DNA from: Streptomyces violaceoruber | Lineage (GTDB): Bacteria > Actinomycetota > Actinomycetes > Streptomycetales > Streptomycetaceae | Direction of reading: 5' to 3' | DNA length: 64,000 nucleotides | Assembly (NCBI RefSeq): GCF_033406955.1 | Contig: NZ_CP137734.1 | Location: 8,308,001-8,372,000, forward strand | Shown here: one piece after another, positions 33,683 to 41,334 of the stretch | How the letters are laid out: each line of letters begins with the position of its first letter | Position numbering within the stretch: position 1 is the stretch's first letter | Program-made: the position numbers and the translations under genes | The notes under the pieces: model-generated | Told to the model about the DNA's origin: nothing | Databases searched by the model: none | What the model saw: the letters and a program-made list of their open reading frames with translations, nothing else

Positions 33683-34276
33683 GTGACGCAACACCGTGTT
33701 CCCGAGGAACGGCGGCCCGCGAACGAGGGGCGGAAGGCCGCTGCCCGTAACCGGGCGGCCCTGGTCGACGCCGCACGGGCGATCTACTCCGAGCACGGCC
33801 TGAACGCTCCGCTCTCGGCCGTCGCGCGTCGCGCCGGCGTCGGCCAAGGGGTTCTGTACCGGCACTTTCCCGATCGGGAGGCCGTGGCGACCGCGGTGCT
33901 GGAGGAGAACGTCCGGCAGGTGGAGCGGACAGCCGCGGCGCAGGACACGGACCTGCCAGGCGTGCTCGGTGTCCTGACCTGGCATCTGACGGAGTCGGCG
34001 GCTTTCATCGGCGCTCTGCACGCCGCAGGGGCGGGCGGTTCTTCCGGTGTCCCCGCCTACGCGCACGACCTGTCCGAGCGGGTCGAGCGTGCCCTGCGGG
34101 CCCATCTGCCGGACGGCCACCGGCTGGCCGCGGCCGGCGACGACCTCATGATCGCCGTAGCCATGGTCTCCGGAGCCGTCACCGGCCCCGCCCGCGAGCA
34201 GCGGGAGCGCCGGGCGCGCGCGGCATGGCGGCTCCTCGGCGTCGAGGTGGGACCGGTGCGCCCCTTCGCGGAGTGA
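33683..34276 (+). CDS. TetR-family transcriptional regulator
   Basis: This 197-residue protein has the N-terminal TetR helix-turn-helix (NRAALVDAARAIYSEHGLNAPLSAVARRAGVGQGVLYRHFPDREAV, recognition helix centred on GVGQGVLYRHF) with a mostly helical C-terminal ligand domain. The GTG at 33683 is chosen because it begins the conserved N-terminal part; its ribosome-binding site is weak. It is not divergent from a target, so the perfect palindrome at 35362-35383 between the SMP-30-like lipoprotein and monooxygenase genes, about 1.1 kb downstream, is the nearest plausible operator. This link is an inference. Effector unknown. Confidence 0.88.
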   Translation: MTQHRVPEERRPANEGRKAAARNRAALVDAARAIYSEHGLNAPLSAVARRAGVGQGVLYRHFPDREAVATAVLEENVRQVERTAAAQDTDLPGVLGVLTWHLTESAAFIGALHAAGAGGSSGVPAYAHDLSERVERALRAHLPDGHRLAAAGDDLMIAVAMVSGAVTGPAREQRERRARAAWRLLGVEVGPVRPFAE

Positions 34277-34291
34277 GCGAAGCGGAGGCGG

Positions 34292-35320
34292 TCAGCCGCC
34301 GTTGGACTGGCGGATGCCCCGGCCGAGCGCGGCGAAGCTGTAGAGGTAGCCTCCGTCGGGCCCGCTCACGGTCATGTAGGCCCTGGTTCCGCCGGGCGTG
34401 ATGGCCACGTTGGTCGCCGACTCGAGCCTTCGGGCGGCGCGGGCCGGAACCTCCACGGTGGCCAGGCGCTCACCGTACTTGTCGTAGACCGCCATCGCGG
34501 GACGGCCGTGCAGGCCCTGGTACAGGTTGCCGTCCGCGTCCACCGCGATCGAGTCGGTCTGCGCGATCCCGCCGTCGACCCGGATGGCGGTGTGTCGCGA
34601 GGCCACCCCGCCGCTGCCGTCCAGGAGGAGGTAGGACAGGCGGTTCTGCGTCAACTCGCTGAACCACAGCCCGCGGTGGTCCGCGTCGAAGGAGATGCCG
34701 TTCGGTGCCGCCAGGCCGTCCGCCAGGACGGTGGCCTCTTTGCCTGCGCGGTCGATCCGCACCACGCGGCCCTTCGCCTCGCCCTCGGACATGCCGCGTG
34801 AGTCGCTGAGGTACAGGTTTCCCTCCGGGTCGAAGGCGAGGTCGTCGGGGTTCATCCGCGCTCCGTCGACCTCGCCGGAGAAGAAGATCCGCGGATCGCT
34901 GCCGTCCGGGGCCAGGCTCACGATCTCCCCGTGGGAGAAGTCGGTCAGGTAGATCCGTCCGTCGTACGGGCTGAACTGGGCCGAGGTGTAGGTGCCGCGA
35001 GCGTCCGTGTGGACGGGCTCCGAGGTCTTCTTCCGGACATTGACGCGCAGCAGCTTCGGCTCGCCGGCCGGCGCGGTGACGTCGACGACCAGCAGTTCGC
35101 CGTGCTCGTCGAAGACCGGGCCCTCGAGCAGGGTCATCCCGGTCTGCTCGTGCGGCTCCGTCAAGCGCATGACCTCGGTCGCGCGGATGGTCCGGTCACC
35201 CCCGGGGACGACCGGGTCCTGCGGCGCACCGGCGGTCTGCGTGCTGCATCCCGCAAGGGCCAGCGCGCCGATCGTGGCGAGTGCGGCGAGGAGCCGGAGG
35301 GGGAGCCGTCGCATGTGCAT
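34292..35320 (-). CDS. SMP-30/gluconolactonase-like lipoprotein
   Basis: This 342-residue exported protein has a lipoprotein signal peptide (RRLPLRLLAALATIGALALAGC, with the lipobox Ala-Gly-Cys). The body is a six-bladed propeller of the SMP-30/gluconolactonase/LRE type, with LEGPVFDEHGELLVVD, NPDDLAFDPEGNLYLSD (a metal-ligand segment), DGLAAPNGISFDADHRGLWF and TQTDSIAVDADGNLYQG-like turns. These enzymes are Ca- or Zn-dependent lactonases. The ATG at 35320 follows AGGAAGA; a longer start exists without a site. It is divergent from a Baeyer-Villiger-type monooxygenase, which makes lactones, so a lactone-opening role for this protein would be coherent. They share a palindromic operator. Confidence 0.88.
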   Translation of the reverse strand: MHMRRLPLRLLAALATIGALALAGCSTQTAGAPQDPVVPGGDRTIRATEVMRLTEPHEQTGMTLLEGPVFDEHGELLVVDVTAPAGEPKLLRVNVRKKTSEPVHTDARGTYTSAQFSPYDGRIYLTDFSHGEIVSLAPDGSDPRIFFSGEVDGARMNPDDLAFDPEGNLYLSDSRGMSEGEAKGRVVRIDRAGKEATVLADGLAAPNGISFDADHRGLWFSELTQNRLSYLLLDGSGGVASRHTAIRVDGGIAQTDSIAVDADGNLYQGLHGRPAMAVYDKYGERLATVEVPARAARRLESATNVAITPGGTRAYMTVSGPDGGYLYSFAALGRGIRQSNGG

Positions 35321-35361
35321 CACTCTTCCTGTCCGAAAGTACGCGGAAGCAACCCGCAGCC

Positions 35362-35383
35362 AACCGGACAATCTTGTCCGGTT
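35362..35383. promoter_or_regulatory. Perfect palindrome, likely TetR operator
   Basis: Two 10-bp arms, AACCGGACAA and TTGTCCGGTT, are exactly complementary with TC between them. It lies between the divergent lipoprotein gene (start 35320) and the monooxygenase gene (start 35486). The form is typical of TetR-family operators. The TetR gene ending at 34276 is the nearest candidate. Confidence 0.6.
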
Positions 35384-35485
35384 CTTGTTACCGTAGTGCA
35401 TGGCTGCTCAAGTCCCGTTGTTTCCAGTCCGATTCACGGACGAGTGGCTTCCTGACGGCGAAGCGGAAGGAACACGGTCCCCCAC

Positions 35486-37297
35486 ATGGCACATGCACAG
35501 GAGCTGACACCCGAGGCGCTCGCCGGACTCAGGGAGCGGTACCGGCGCGAGCGGGAGCGACGCGTACGCCCCGACGGCACCCGGCAGTACCTCGGCGCGG
35601 ACGCCGAGTTCGGCTTCTACGCCGCCGACCCCTGGGCGGGGGAGTCGGACGTGCGCGAACCGGTGCGCGACCGGGTGGACGTCGCGGTCGTCGGCGGCGG
35701 ATTCGGCGGCGTCCTCGCGGGGGCGCGGCTGCGTCAGCAGGGGGTCGCGCGCGTCCGCGTCGTCGAGAAGGGCGGCGACTTCGGAGGCACCTGGTACTGG
35801 AACCGTTACCCCGGCATCCACTGCGACATCGAGGCGCACGTGTACCTGCCGATGCTCGACGAGACCGGCTACGTACCGGAATGGAAATACGCCCCGGGCG
35901 AGGAGATCCGCCGGCACGCGATGCGCATCGCGGAGAAGTTCGACCTCTACGCGGACGCCCTGTTCTCCACCGCGGTCACCTCGCTCAGCTGGGACGACAC
36001 GACCGGCGATTGGATCGTCGAGACCGACCGGCACGACGCGTTCCGGGCGACCTATGTCATCACGGCCACCGGAGTCCTGTCGGAGCTGAAGCTGCCGGGC
36101 ATCCCCGGCATCGAGCGGTTCAAGGGGCACACCTTCCACACCTCGCGCTGGGACTACGCCTACACCGGCGGCGGCCCGGACGGCGGTCTGACCGGCCTCG
36201 CGGACAAGCGTGTGGGCGTGGTGGGCACCGGCGCCACCGGCGTCCAGGTCATCCCGAAACTGGCCGAGGACGCAGGGCAGCTCCACGTCTTCCAGCGGAC
36301 TCCGTCGTCCGTGGACGTGCGCGCCAACCGCCGTACCACCGCTCGGGACGTCGGCGCCGACCGTGCCGGATGGGCGAGCGAACGCCGGGACAACTTCCTG
36401 CGTGTGGTCTCGGGCGAGGCCGTGGAGGAAGACCTCGTCGCCGACCGGTGGACCGCGACGGCCGGTCTCCTGGAGAAGTTGTTGCCGAGCTTCCGCCGGC
36501 CGGACGACCTGGCGGCGTTCGAGGCCGCCTACGAGGTCGCGGACGCCGCCAAGATGAACGACATCCGCGCCCGCGTCGACGACCTCGTCACCGACCCGGC
36601 CACGGCCGACAGGCTCAAGCCCTGGTACCGGTACGCGTGCAAGCGCCCGACCTTCTCCGACCTGTACCTCCAGGCGTTCAACCGGGACAACGTCACCCTC
36701 GTCGACACGGCGGACACCCACGGCATCGAGCGGATGAACGAGCGCGGCGTCGTGGTCGGGGACACCGAGTACCCCCTCGACTGCCTGGTGTTCGCCACCG
36801 GCTTCTCCGTCGGGGTCTCCGGCGTCCACTCGGGCCGACTCCCGGTGCGGGGCCGCGGCGGCGTCCGGCTGCGGGACGCGTGGTCCGCGCGGGGGCCACG
36901 CACCCTGCACGGACTCACCAGCAACGGCTTCCCCAATCTGATCCAGCTGGGCGGGGTGCAGAGCGCGAGCAGCGTCAACCACACCCACGTACTGGACGAG
37001 CATGCCGTCCACGGCGCGGCACTCGTCGCCGCCGCCGAGGCGAAGGGCGCCGTCGTCGAACCGTCCCGCGAAGCCGAGGACGCCTGGATCGCCACCCTCG
37101 CCGAACACGCCCCCGACCACGCCTGGTTCCACGCCGAATGCACCCCCGGCTACTACAACGCAGAGGGGCGCGGCAGGCCGAACGGCCCCACCGCCTACCC
37201 TCATGGCGCCGCCGCCTTCCACGAGCTCCTCCGGCGGTGGCGCGAGGAGTCCATGGACGAGCTCCTGGCCCCGAGGACGCGTGTGCAGGCGTGCTAG
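35486..37297 (+). CDS. Baeyer-Villiger-type flavin monooxygenase
   Basis: This 603-residue FAD/NADPH-dependent enzyme would insert oxygen into a ketone to give an ester or lactone. The FAD Rossmann motif is GGGFGG near residue 70. The BVMO fingerprint FKGHTFHTSRWD lies near residue 212, NADPH motif GTGATG near 252 and the WYWNRYPG segment near 108 are all present. The size is that of cyclohexanone-monooxygenase-type proteins with an extended N-terminus (LTPEALAGLRERYRRER). The ATG at 35486 begins this N-terminal helix; it has no strong site. It is divergent from an SMP-30-like lactonase candidate. The convergent aldo/keto reductase gene overlaps its tail by 4 bp at a CTAG sequence. Confidence 0.92.
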   Translation: MAHAQELTPEALAGLRERYRRERERRVRPDGTRQYLGADAEFGFYAADPWAGESDVREPVRDRVDVAVVGGGFGGVLAGARLRQQGVARVRVVEKGGDFGGTWYWNRYPGIHCDIEAHVYLPMLDETGYVPEWKYAPGEEIRRHAMRIAEKFDLYADALFSTAVTSLSWDDTTGDWIVETDRHDAFRATYVITATGVLSELKLPGIPGIERFKGHTFHTSRWDYAYTGGGPDGGLTGLADKRVGVVGTGATGVQVIPKLAEDAGQLHVFQRTPSSVDVRANRRTTARDVGADRAGWASERRDNFLRVVSGEAVEEDLVADRWTATAGLLEKLLPSFRRPDDLAAFEAAYEVADAAKMNDIRARVDDLVTDPATADRLKPWYRYACKRPTFSDLYLQAFNRDNVTLVDTADTHGIERMNERGVVVGDTEYPLDCLVFATGFSVGVSGVHSGRLPVRGRGGVRLRDAWSARGPRTLHGLTSNGFPNLIQLGGVQSASSVNHTHVLDEHAVHGAALVAAAEAKGAVVEPSREAEDAWIATLAEHAPDHAWFHAECTPGYYNAEGRGRPNGPTAYPHGAAAFHELLRRWREESMDELLAPRTRVQAC

Positions 37298-38178
37298 TGG
37301 CCGATCCTGTCCAGCTCGGCGAGTTCCCCGGCGGAGAGCGAGAGTCCCGCGCCGGCCACGTTCTCGCGCAGATGCGCCACCGAAGAGGTGCCGGGAATGA
37401 GCAGGATGTTCGGCGACCGCCGCAGCAGCCAGGCCAGGGCGACGGACATCGGCGTCGCGCCCAGCCGGGTGGCCACGGCGGTCAGGGCCGTGGACTGCAG
37501 CGGGGTGAAGCCGCCCAGCGGGAAGAAGGGCACGTAGGCGATGCCCTCGGCGGCGAGTTCGTCGATCAGCTCGTCGTCCTGGCGGTGGGCGAGGTTGTAC
37601 ATGTTCTGGACGCACACGATCGGCGCGATCGCCTGTGCCTCGGCGACCTGTTCCGCGGTGGCGTTACTCACTCCGAGGTGCCGGATCAGGCCCTGATCCT
37701 GGAGTTCGACGAGGGTTTCGAAGGGCTCGGCGAGCGAGCCGGGCCGGGGGCCCCGAGCGTCGCCGAGCCGGAGATTGACCACGTCGAGCGCATCGAGTCC
37801 GAGGTCCTCGAGGTTCTCGCGGACGGCGTGACGCAGATCCTCGGGCCGACGGGCAGGGGGCCAGCCACCCTGCTGATCGCGGACCGCGCCGACCTTGGTC
37901 ACGATGTGTGCCGACGCGGGACCGGGGCGCAGCGCTTCGCGGATCAGCCGGTTGGTGACACGCGGTCCGTAGGCGCCGGCCGTGTCGATGTGGGTGATCC
38001 CCAGGGCGGCGGCCTCGCGCAGCACGGCGATCGCGCCCTCGCGGTCGGCGGGCGGGCCCATGACCCCGGGGCCGGCGAGCTGCATGGCGCCGTAGCCGAA
38101 GCGGGTGACGGTCAGGTCGCCCAGGGTCCAGGTGCCACCGGGCAGTGATGCGGAGGGTGTGTTCACGGTTTCGCTCAT
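37294..38178 (-). CDS. Aldo/keto reductase
   Basis: This 294-residue NADPH-dependent reductase has the TIM-barrel aldo/keto reductase pattern. The catalytic Asp and Tyr are in HIDTAGAYGP near residue 68 and the Lys in IVTKVGAVRD near residue 95. A His-equivalent region lies at VVNLRLGD, with substrate-loop segments IRHLGVSNAT and a C-terminal IPGTSSVAHLRENV cofactor motif. Note that VVNLRLG has Arg-Leu where the catalytic His is usual. The ATG at 38178 is chosen; the frame upstream is long but without signal. It is divergent from a LysR gene carrying a T-N11-A box between them and is its probable target. Confidence 0.9.
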   Translation of the reverse strand: MSETVNTPSASLPGGTWTLGDLTVTRFGYGAMQLAGPGVMGPPADREGAIAVLREAAALGITHIDTAGAYGPRVTNRLIREALRPGPASAHIVTKVGAVRDQQGGWPPARRPEDLRHAVRENLEDLGLDALDVVNLRLGDARGPRPGSLAEPFETLVELQDQGLIRHLGVSNATAEQVAEAQAIAPIVCVQNMYNLAHRQDDELIDELAAEGIAYVPFFPLGGFTPLQSTALTAVATRLGATPMSVALAWLLRRSPNILLIPGTSSVAHLRENVAGAGLSLSAGELAELDRIGH

Positions 38179-38236
38179 GCCGAAGATGCTCGCTCGCGGA
38201 CCGGCCGCGCATCCAATACCGATGCGGTGCTCTGTC

Positions 38237-38251
38237 ATACCCGGTAGGTAT
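38237..38251. promoter_or_regulatory. LysR T-N11-A box
   Basis: ATACC and GGTAT arms flank CGGTA, a perfect dyad of T-N11-A form, the classic LysR-type binding core. It lies between the divergent aldo/keto reductase (start 38178) and LysR (start 38272) genes. A half copy (AATACCGATGCGGT) occurs about 23 bp upstream. Confidence 0.6.
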
Positions 38252-38271
38252 CACCGAGGTACGCTGTGGTC

Positions 38272-39135
38272 ATGGACGCCTTGGAGATCCGCGAGCTGCG
38301 GTATTTCGTGGCCGTCGCGGAGGAACTGCACTTCGGTCGCGCCGCCGAGCGCCTCGGCATGGCCCAGCCACCGCTGTCCCGGGCGATCCAGCAGCTCGAA
38401 CGGCGCCTTGGCGTACGTCTGCTGAAACGCAACCGCCGCGGCGTGGCCCTGACCGGCGCCGGAGAAATGCTGCTGCACGAGGGCCGTGCGGCCCTCGACG
38501 CGACCACCGCGGCCGCTCGCCGCACCCGTCGCGCCGGTGGCGCCGACAGTCCTGGCGGCCCCCGCAACCGCCTGGTGCTGGCGGTGAAGGCCGGTGCGTC
38601 CCACGAGCTGCTGCACAAGCTCCTCGACGCCTACGCGGCCGAGCCCGACGCCGCCGAGATCGAGGTGCTGCCGAGCGGCACGTGTGAGCAGGAAGGGATG
38701 CTGCGCGACGGCCGCGCCGATGTGGCGCTCATGCACGCGCCGTTCAACTCCCTCGCCGGGTTCGACAGCGAGGAGCTGATGACCGAGGGGCAGATCGCCG
38801 TGCTGCCCGCCGGGCACCCTCTCGCCGCGCGGAGGACCCTGTCACTGGCGGACGTCAGCGACATCCCCGATCTCCCGCTCGCCCGTTGGTCCCGCCACGG
38901 CACGTATCCACCCGGCCCGGGCCCGGAGATTCACGACCAGACGCAGCTGGCCCAGCTGATCGCCCTCGGACGCACCGTGGCCGTCTACCCCGACTCGGCC
39001 CGCGCCTGGCTGTGGGCCGAGCACGCCGCCGTCCCGCTGACCGACGCGGCCCCCGTCGTCACCCACATCGCCTGGCCCGCGCACAGCAGTTCCCCCGCCC
39101 TCGCCGGGCTCGTCCGCACGGCCACTCGGCTGTGA
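38272..39135 (+). CDS. LysR-family transcriptional regulator
   Basis: This 287-residue regulator has an N-terminal LysR helix-turn-helix (ALEIRELRYFVAVAEELHFGRAAERLGMAQPPLSRAIQQLERRLGVRLL, recognition helix QPPLSRAIQQLE). An RNRRGVALTGAG linker and an effector domain with LALMHAPF-like and YPDSARAW segments follow. The start ATG at 38272 lies seven bases after TACGCT, so the transcript may be leaderless; it lacks a ribosome-binding site. The T-N11-A dyad just upstream suggests it regulates itself and the divergent aldo/keto reductase. Tail to tail with a secreted protein gene through a strong terminator. Confidence 0.9.
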   Translation: MDALEIRELRYFVAVAEELHFGRAAERLGMAQPPLSRAIQQLERRLGVRLLKRNRRGVALTGAGEMLLHEGRAALDATTAAARRTRRAGGADSPGGPRNRLVLAVKAGASHELLHKLLDAYAAEPDAAEIEVLPSGTCEQEGMLRDGRADVALMHAPFNSLAGFDSEELMTEGQIAVLPAGHPLAARRTLSLADVSDIPDLPLARWSRHGTYPPGPGPEIHDQTQLAQLIALGRTVAVYPDSARAWLWAEHAAVPLTDAAPVVTHIAWPAHSSSPALAGLVRTATRL

Positions 39136-39138
39136 CCG

Positions 39139-39172
39139 CCCGGCTCGGGCGGCCGGGACCGCCCGAGCCGGG
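39139..39172. terminator. Strong bidirectional terminator hairpin
   Basis: Perfect 14-bp arms CCCGGCTCGGGCGG and CCGCCCGAGCCGGG around CCGGGA lie between the convergent LysR (ends 39135) and secreted-protein (ends 39199) genes. Confidence 0.8.
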
Positions 39173-39198
39173 AGCCGCCGCAGCCGCATCCCCGAACT

Positions 39199-40476
39199 TC
39201 AGACGCCGATCAGGTCGAACGTCCCCGAACCGTCCTGCCTGCCGCTGGAGTACTGACGTATGAACTCCCCGTCCGCGTACCGGTCGTAGCCCATCATGGA
39301 ACCGGTGTACTTGTTCTGCACACCGATCTTCGGACTGCCGGGGACGTCGCGGTAGATGTAGAACCGCTGGAGGTCGTCCTCCGCGCAGGGGACCGTCCTC
39401 AGGACCGCCCGATCGGTGGCCGCGTTCTCCTCGGCGACGGTCGCGCAGCCACCGTTGCCCCAGTTCCACAGGGATGCCTCGAGGACGCCGTTCTGCTCCG
39501 TCACGTTGCACAGGCGCCAGTTGTCCAGGTGAGCGCTGAAGATCGAGGAGGGCCGCAGCCGGACACCGTCGTCCGCCAGGAGCGGTGCGCCCCAGGACAG
39601 GGGCTTGCCGGGCACGGCGATCTTGTAGGCCTCGGCCGAGCAGTCGAGAGCGGCCCGCGCGCTGTGGCCGGTGGACCTGGGCTGTTCGGCGGAGGCGCCG
39701 CTCGTGGGAGCCGGGCGCTGCCCGAGGCGGCCCGGCTTCTGCTGCGCGGTCGGGGCCGCCGCACCCGCCCGGTCGTCGGTCTTCGCGGCGGCCGAGCCGC
39801 AGTCGAGAAGGGCTTGTGCCTTGGCCATGATGCTGTCGGCGGGCACGCTGTCCTGGCAGCGCACCGCGCCTTCCTCAAGGGTGGTGAAGGTGGTGAAGCT
39901 GCCGCTGCCGGGCCCCTCGGTCCACTCCAACGCCCAGCTTCCGTCGTCCTGCTGGGTGCGGTTGCAGTTGAGGCTTCCGTACGTACCGGTGACCTTCTTG
40001 GTGCCCTTGTAGAAGCCGTAGTAGCCCGGCTGGGTAAGGTTCCAGGTGACCGAGTTCGACTCCTTGCTGGTGGAGGTGTACTCGAGCTTCACGTCCAGAC
40101 CGACGGTGGCCTTGACGTTGCTGAGCGCCTCGACCGCGAAACTGGTCTCGATCGTGTCGTTGAGGCCGACGGAGACCGCGATGACCGTCGTGGTGTCGGT
40201 GCTGACGGTCTGCTCGCCGGTGGTGCCCTCGGTGACGTACCAGCCCTTGAAGTGGGTGATCGCCGGCGACACTTCGGTGGTCTTGATGTACGGGTGGCGG
40301 GTGCCGAGGTCGGCCGCCGTACAGGTGTCGCCGGGCCGGGGCGCCGTCGTGCCGGTGGGTGCCGCGCCGGCCGGTGAGGCGGCGAGTCCGAGGGCGGCAA
40401 CCGCCCCTGCGGCCGCCGTGGCGGTCACCGCCGCGAGTGATCTGCCGATGCGGCTGACGGGTCCTGTGGAGCGCAT
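39199..40476 (-). CDS. Secreted protein of unrecognised family, pore-former-like N-terminal half
   Basis: This 425-residue protein has a clear Sec signal peptide (about residues 1-38, ending SPAGAAPTG). The mature N-terminal half is rich in Ser and Thr and beta-strand-like (VSTDTTTVIAVSVGLNDTIETSF, KLEYTSTSKESNSVTWNL), recalling aerolysin/ETX-type pore-forming beta structures without a clear match. A low-complexity proline/alanine linker follows at about residues 225-265. The C-terminal part (about residues 270-425) has DNWRLCNVTEQNGV, NWGNGGCATV and QRFYIYRD blocks, suggesting a trefoil-like or carbohydrate-binding module. I do not recognise the family and give no function. Convergent with LysR through the terminator at 39139-39172. 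Confidence 0.75.
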   Translation of the reverse strand: MRSTGPVSRIGRSLAAVTATAAAGAVAALGLAASPAGAAPTGTTAPRPGDTCTAADLGTRHPYIKTTEVSPAITHFKGWYVTEGTTGEQTVSTDTTTVIAVSVGLNDTIETSFAVEALSNVKATVGLDVKLEYTSTSKESNSVTWNLTQPGYYGFYKGTKKVTGTYGSLNCNRTQQDDGSWALEWTEGPGSGSFTTFTTLEEGAVRCQDSVPADSIMAKAQALLDCGSAAAKTDDRAGAAAPTAQQKPGRLGQRPAPTSGASAEQPRSTGHSARAALDCSAEAYKIAVPGKPLSWGAPLLADDGVRLRPSSIFSAHLDNWRLCNVTEQNGVLEASLWNWGNGGCATVAEENAATDRAVLRTVPCAEDDLQRFYIYRDVPGSPKIGVQNKYTGSMMGYDRYADGEFIRQYSSGRQDGSGTFDLIGV

Positions 40477-40625
40477 CGTTGCCTGTTCCCCCCTGGTCGA
40501 GTGGGTTCGGTCGGGGTGAATGTAGCCGCCGCACGGGGTGGTGGTGTGAGGCCCGAACTAGCCACAAATGATCACGGAGGGGCCTGTTCCGCCCCTGCCG
40601 CAGACCGTCGCCCGGGGGTGCGGGG

Positions 40626-41207
40626 CTAAGCTTCCGTGTCCCCCAGCAGTCGGTCGACCAGCCCGTCGATGTAGTCGGGGGTGAGCGGCACCAAGCCGAA
40701 CAGGACGCGGATGTACATCGGGGCCAGGACGTGGTCCAGCACGTCGAGCGCGTCGGGTACGGGCTCGCCGCGGTCACGGGCGTGATCGAGCATGGACTGA
40801 AGTTGCCGGGTGCGTTCGGCCCGCAGGTCGGTCCCCGCCCGCCGGCCCTGCAGGCCGCTGCTCGACAGCGCGACCGCCAGGTGCAGCACCGCCGGACCGT
40901 CGGGCCCGGTGATCTCGCGGGCCACTTGGGCCGCGTACGTACGCAGGTCGCCGGCGAGGCTCCCGGTGTCGGGCATCGGGGACCGCGCGTTGAGGCGGGT
41001 GAGCGCCACGTCGGTGAGCAGGGTCTCGAGGCTGCCCCACCGGCGGTAGATGCTGCTGTCGGCCACGCCCGCGCGGTCCGCGACGTCGCCGACGGTGAAC
41101 CTGCCGTAGCCGCGCTCACTGATCAGATCGGTGACGGCCTGGTGTACCTGCGCGCCGACACGGGCACTGCGCCCGCCGGGCCGCCGGGCTCGCTGTTGCT
41201 CGTTCAT
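40626..41207 (-). CDS. TetR-family regulator of the resistance module
   Basis: This 193-residue regulator has the N-terminal helix-turn-helix (ISERGYGRFTVGDVADRAGVADSSIYRRWGS, recognition helix GVADSSIYRRWG) and a C-terminal TetR_C_16-like ligand region ending DYIDGLVDRLLGD. The ATG at 41207 is standard. It is divergent from a 14-TM MFS exporter, with a promoter and two dyads (41219-41239 and 41266-41288) between them that fit repression of both genes. The classic logic of drug-induced exporters (TetR, MFS, modifying enzyme) is apparent; the inducer is unknown. Confidence 0.92.
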   Translation of the reverse strand: MNEQQRARRPGGRSARVGAQVHQAVTDLISERGYGRFTVGDVADRAGVADSSIYRRWGSLETLLTDVALTRLNARSPMPDTGSLAGDLRTYAAQVAREITGPDGPAVLHLAVALSSSGLQGRRAGTDLRAERTRQLQSMLDHARDRGEPVPDALDVLDHVLAPMYIRVLFGLVPLTPDYIDGLVDRLLGDTEA

Positions 41208-41218
41208 GCTCCCACCTT

Positions 41219-41288
41219 AACGCAGTCAGTACTTGCGTTTGCGGGGGAGCCTCCCTATAGTCTCCTAACGCAGTCACAGACTGCTTTA
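41219..41288 (+). promoter_or_regulatory. MFS promoter between two TetR-type operators
   Basis: A promoter of TTGCGT (41233-41238), 17-bp spacer and TATAGT (41256-41261) points at the MFS gene starting at 41335. One dyad, with AACGCA and TGCGTT arms, spans 41219-41239 over the -35 box. A second, TAACGCAGTC and GACTGCTTTA around ACA, 9 of 10 arm positions complementary, spans 41266-41288 just past the start point. Occupancy of both would block transcription. Confidence 0.6.
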
Positions 41289-41334
41289 GGAGCGCTCGGA
41301 TGGCCGGGCGCAGCCAACGACGGAGGGGGATCCC

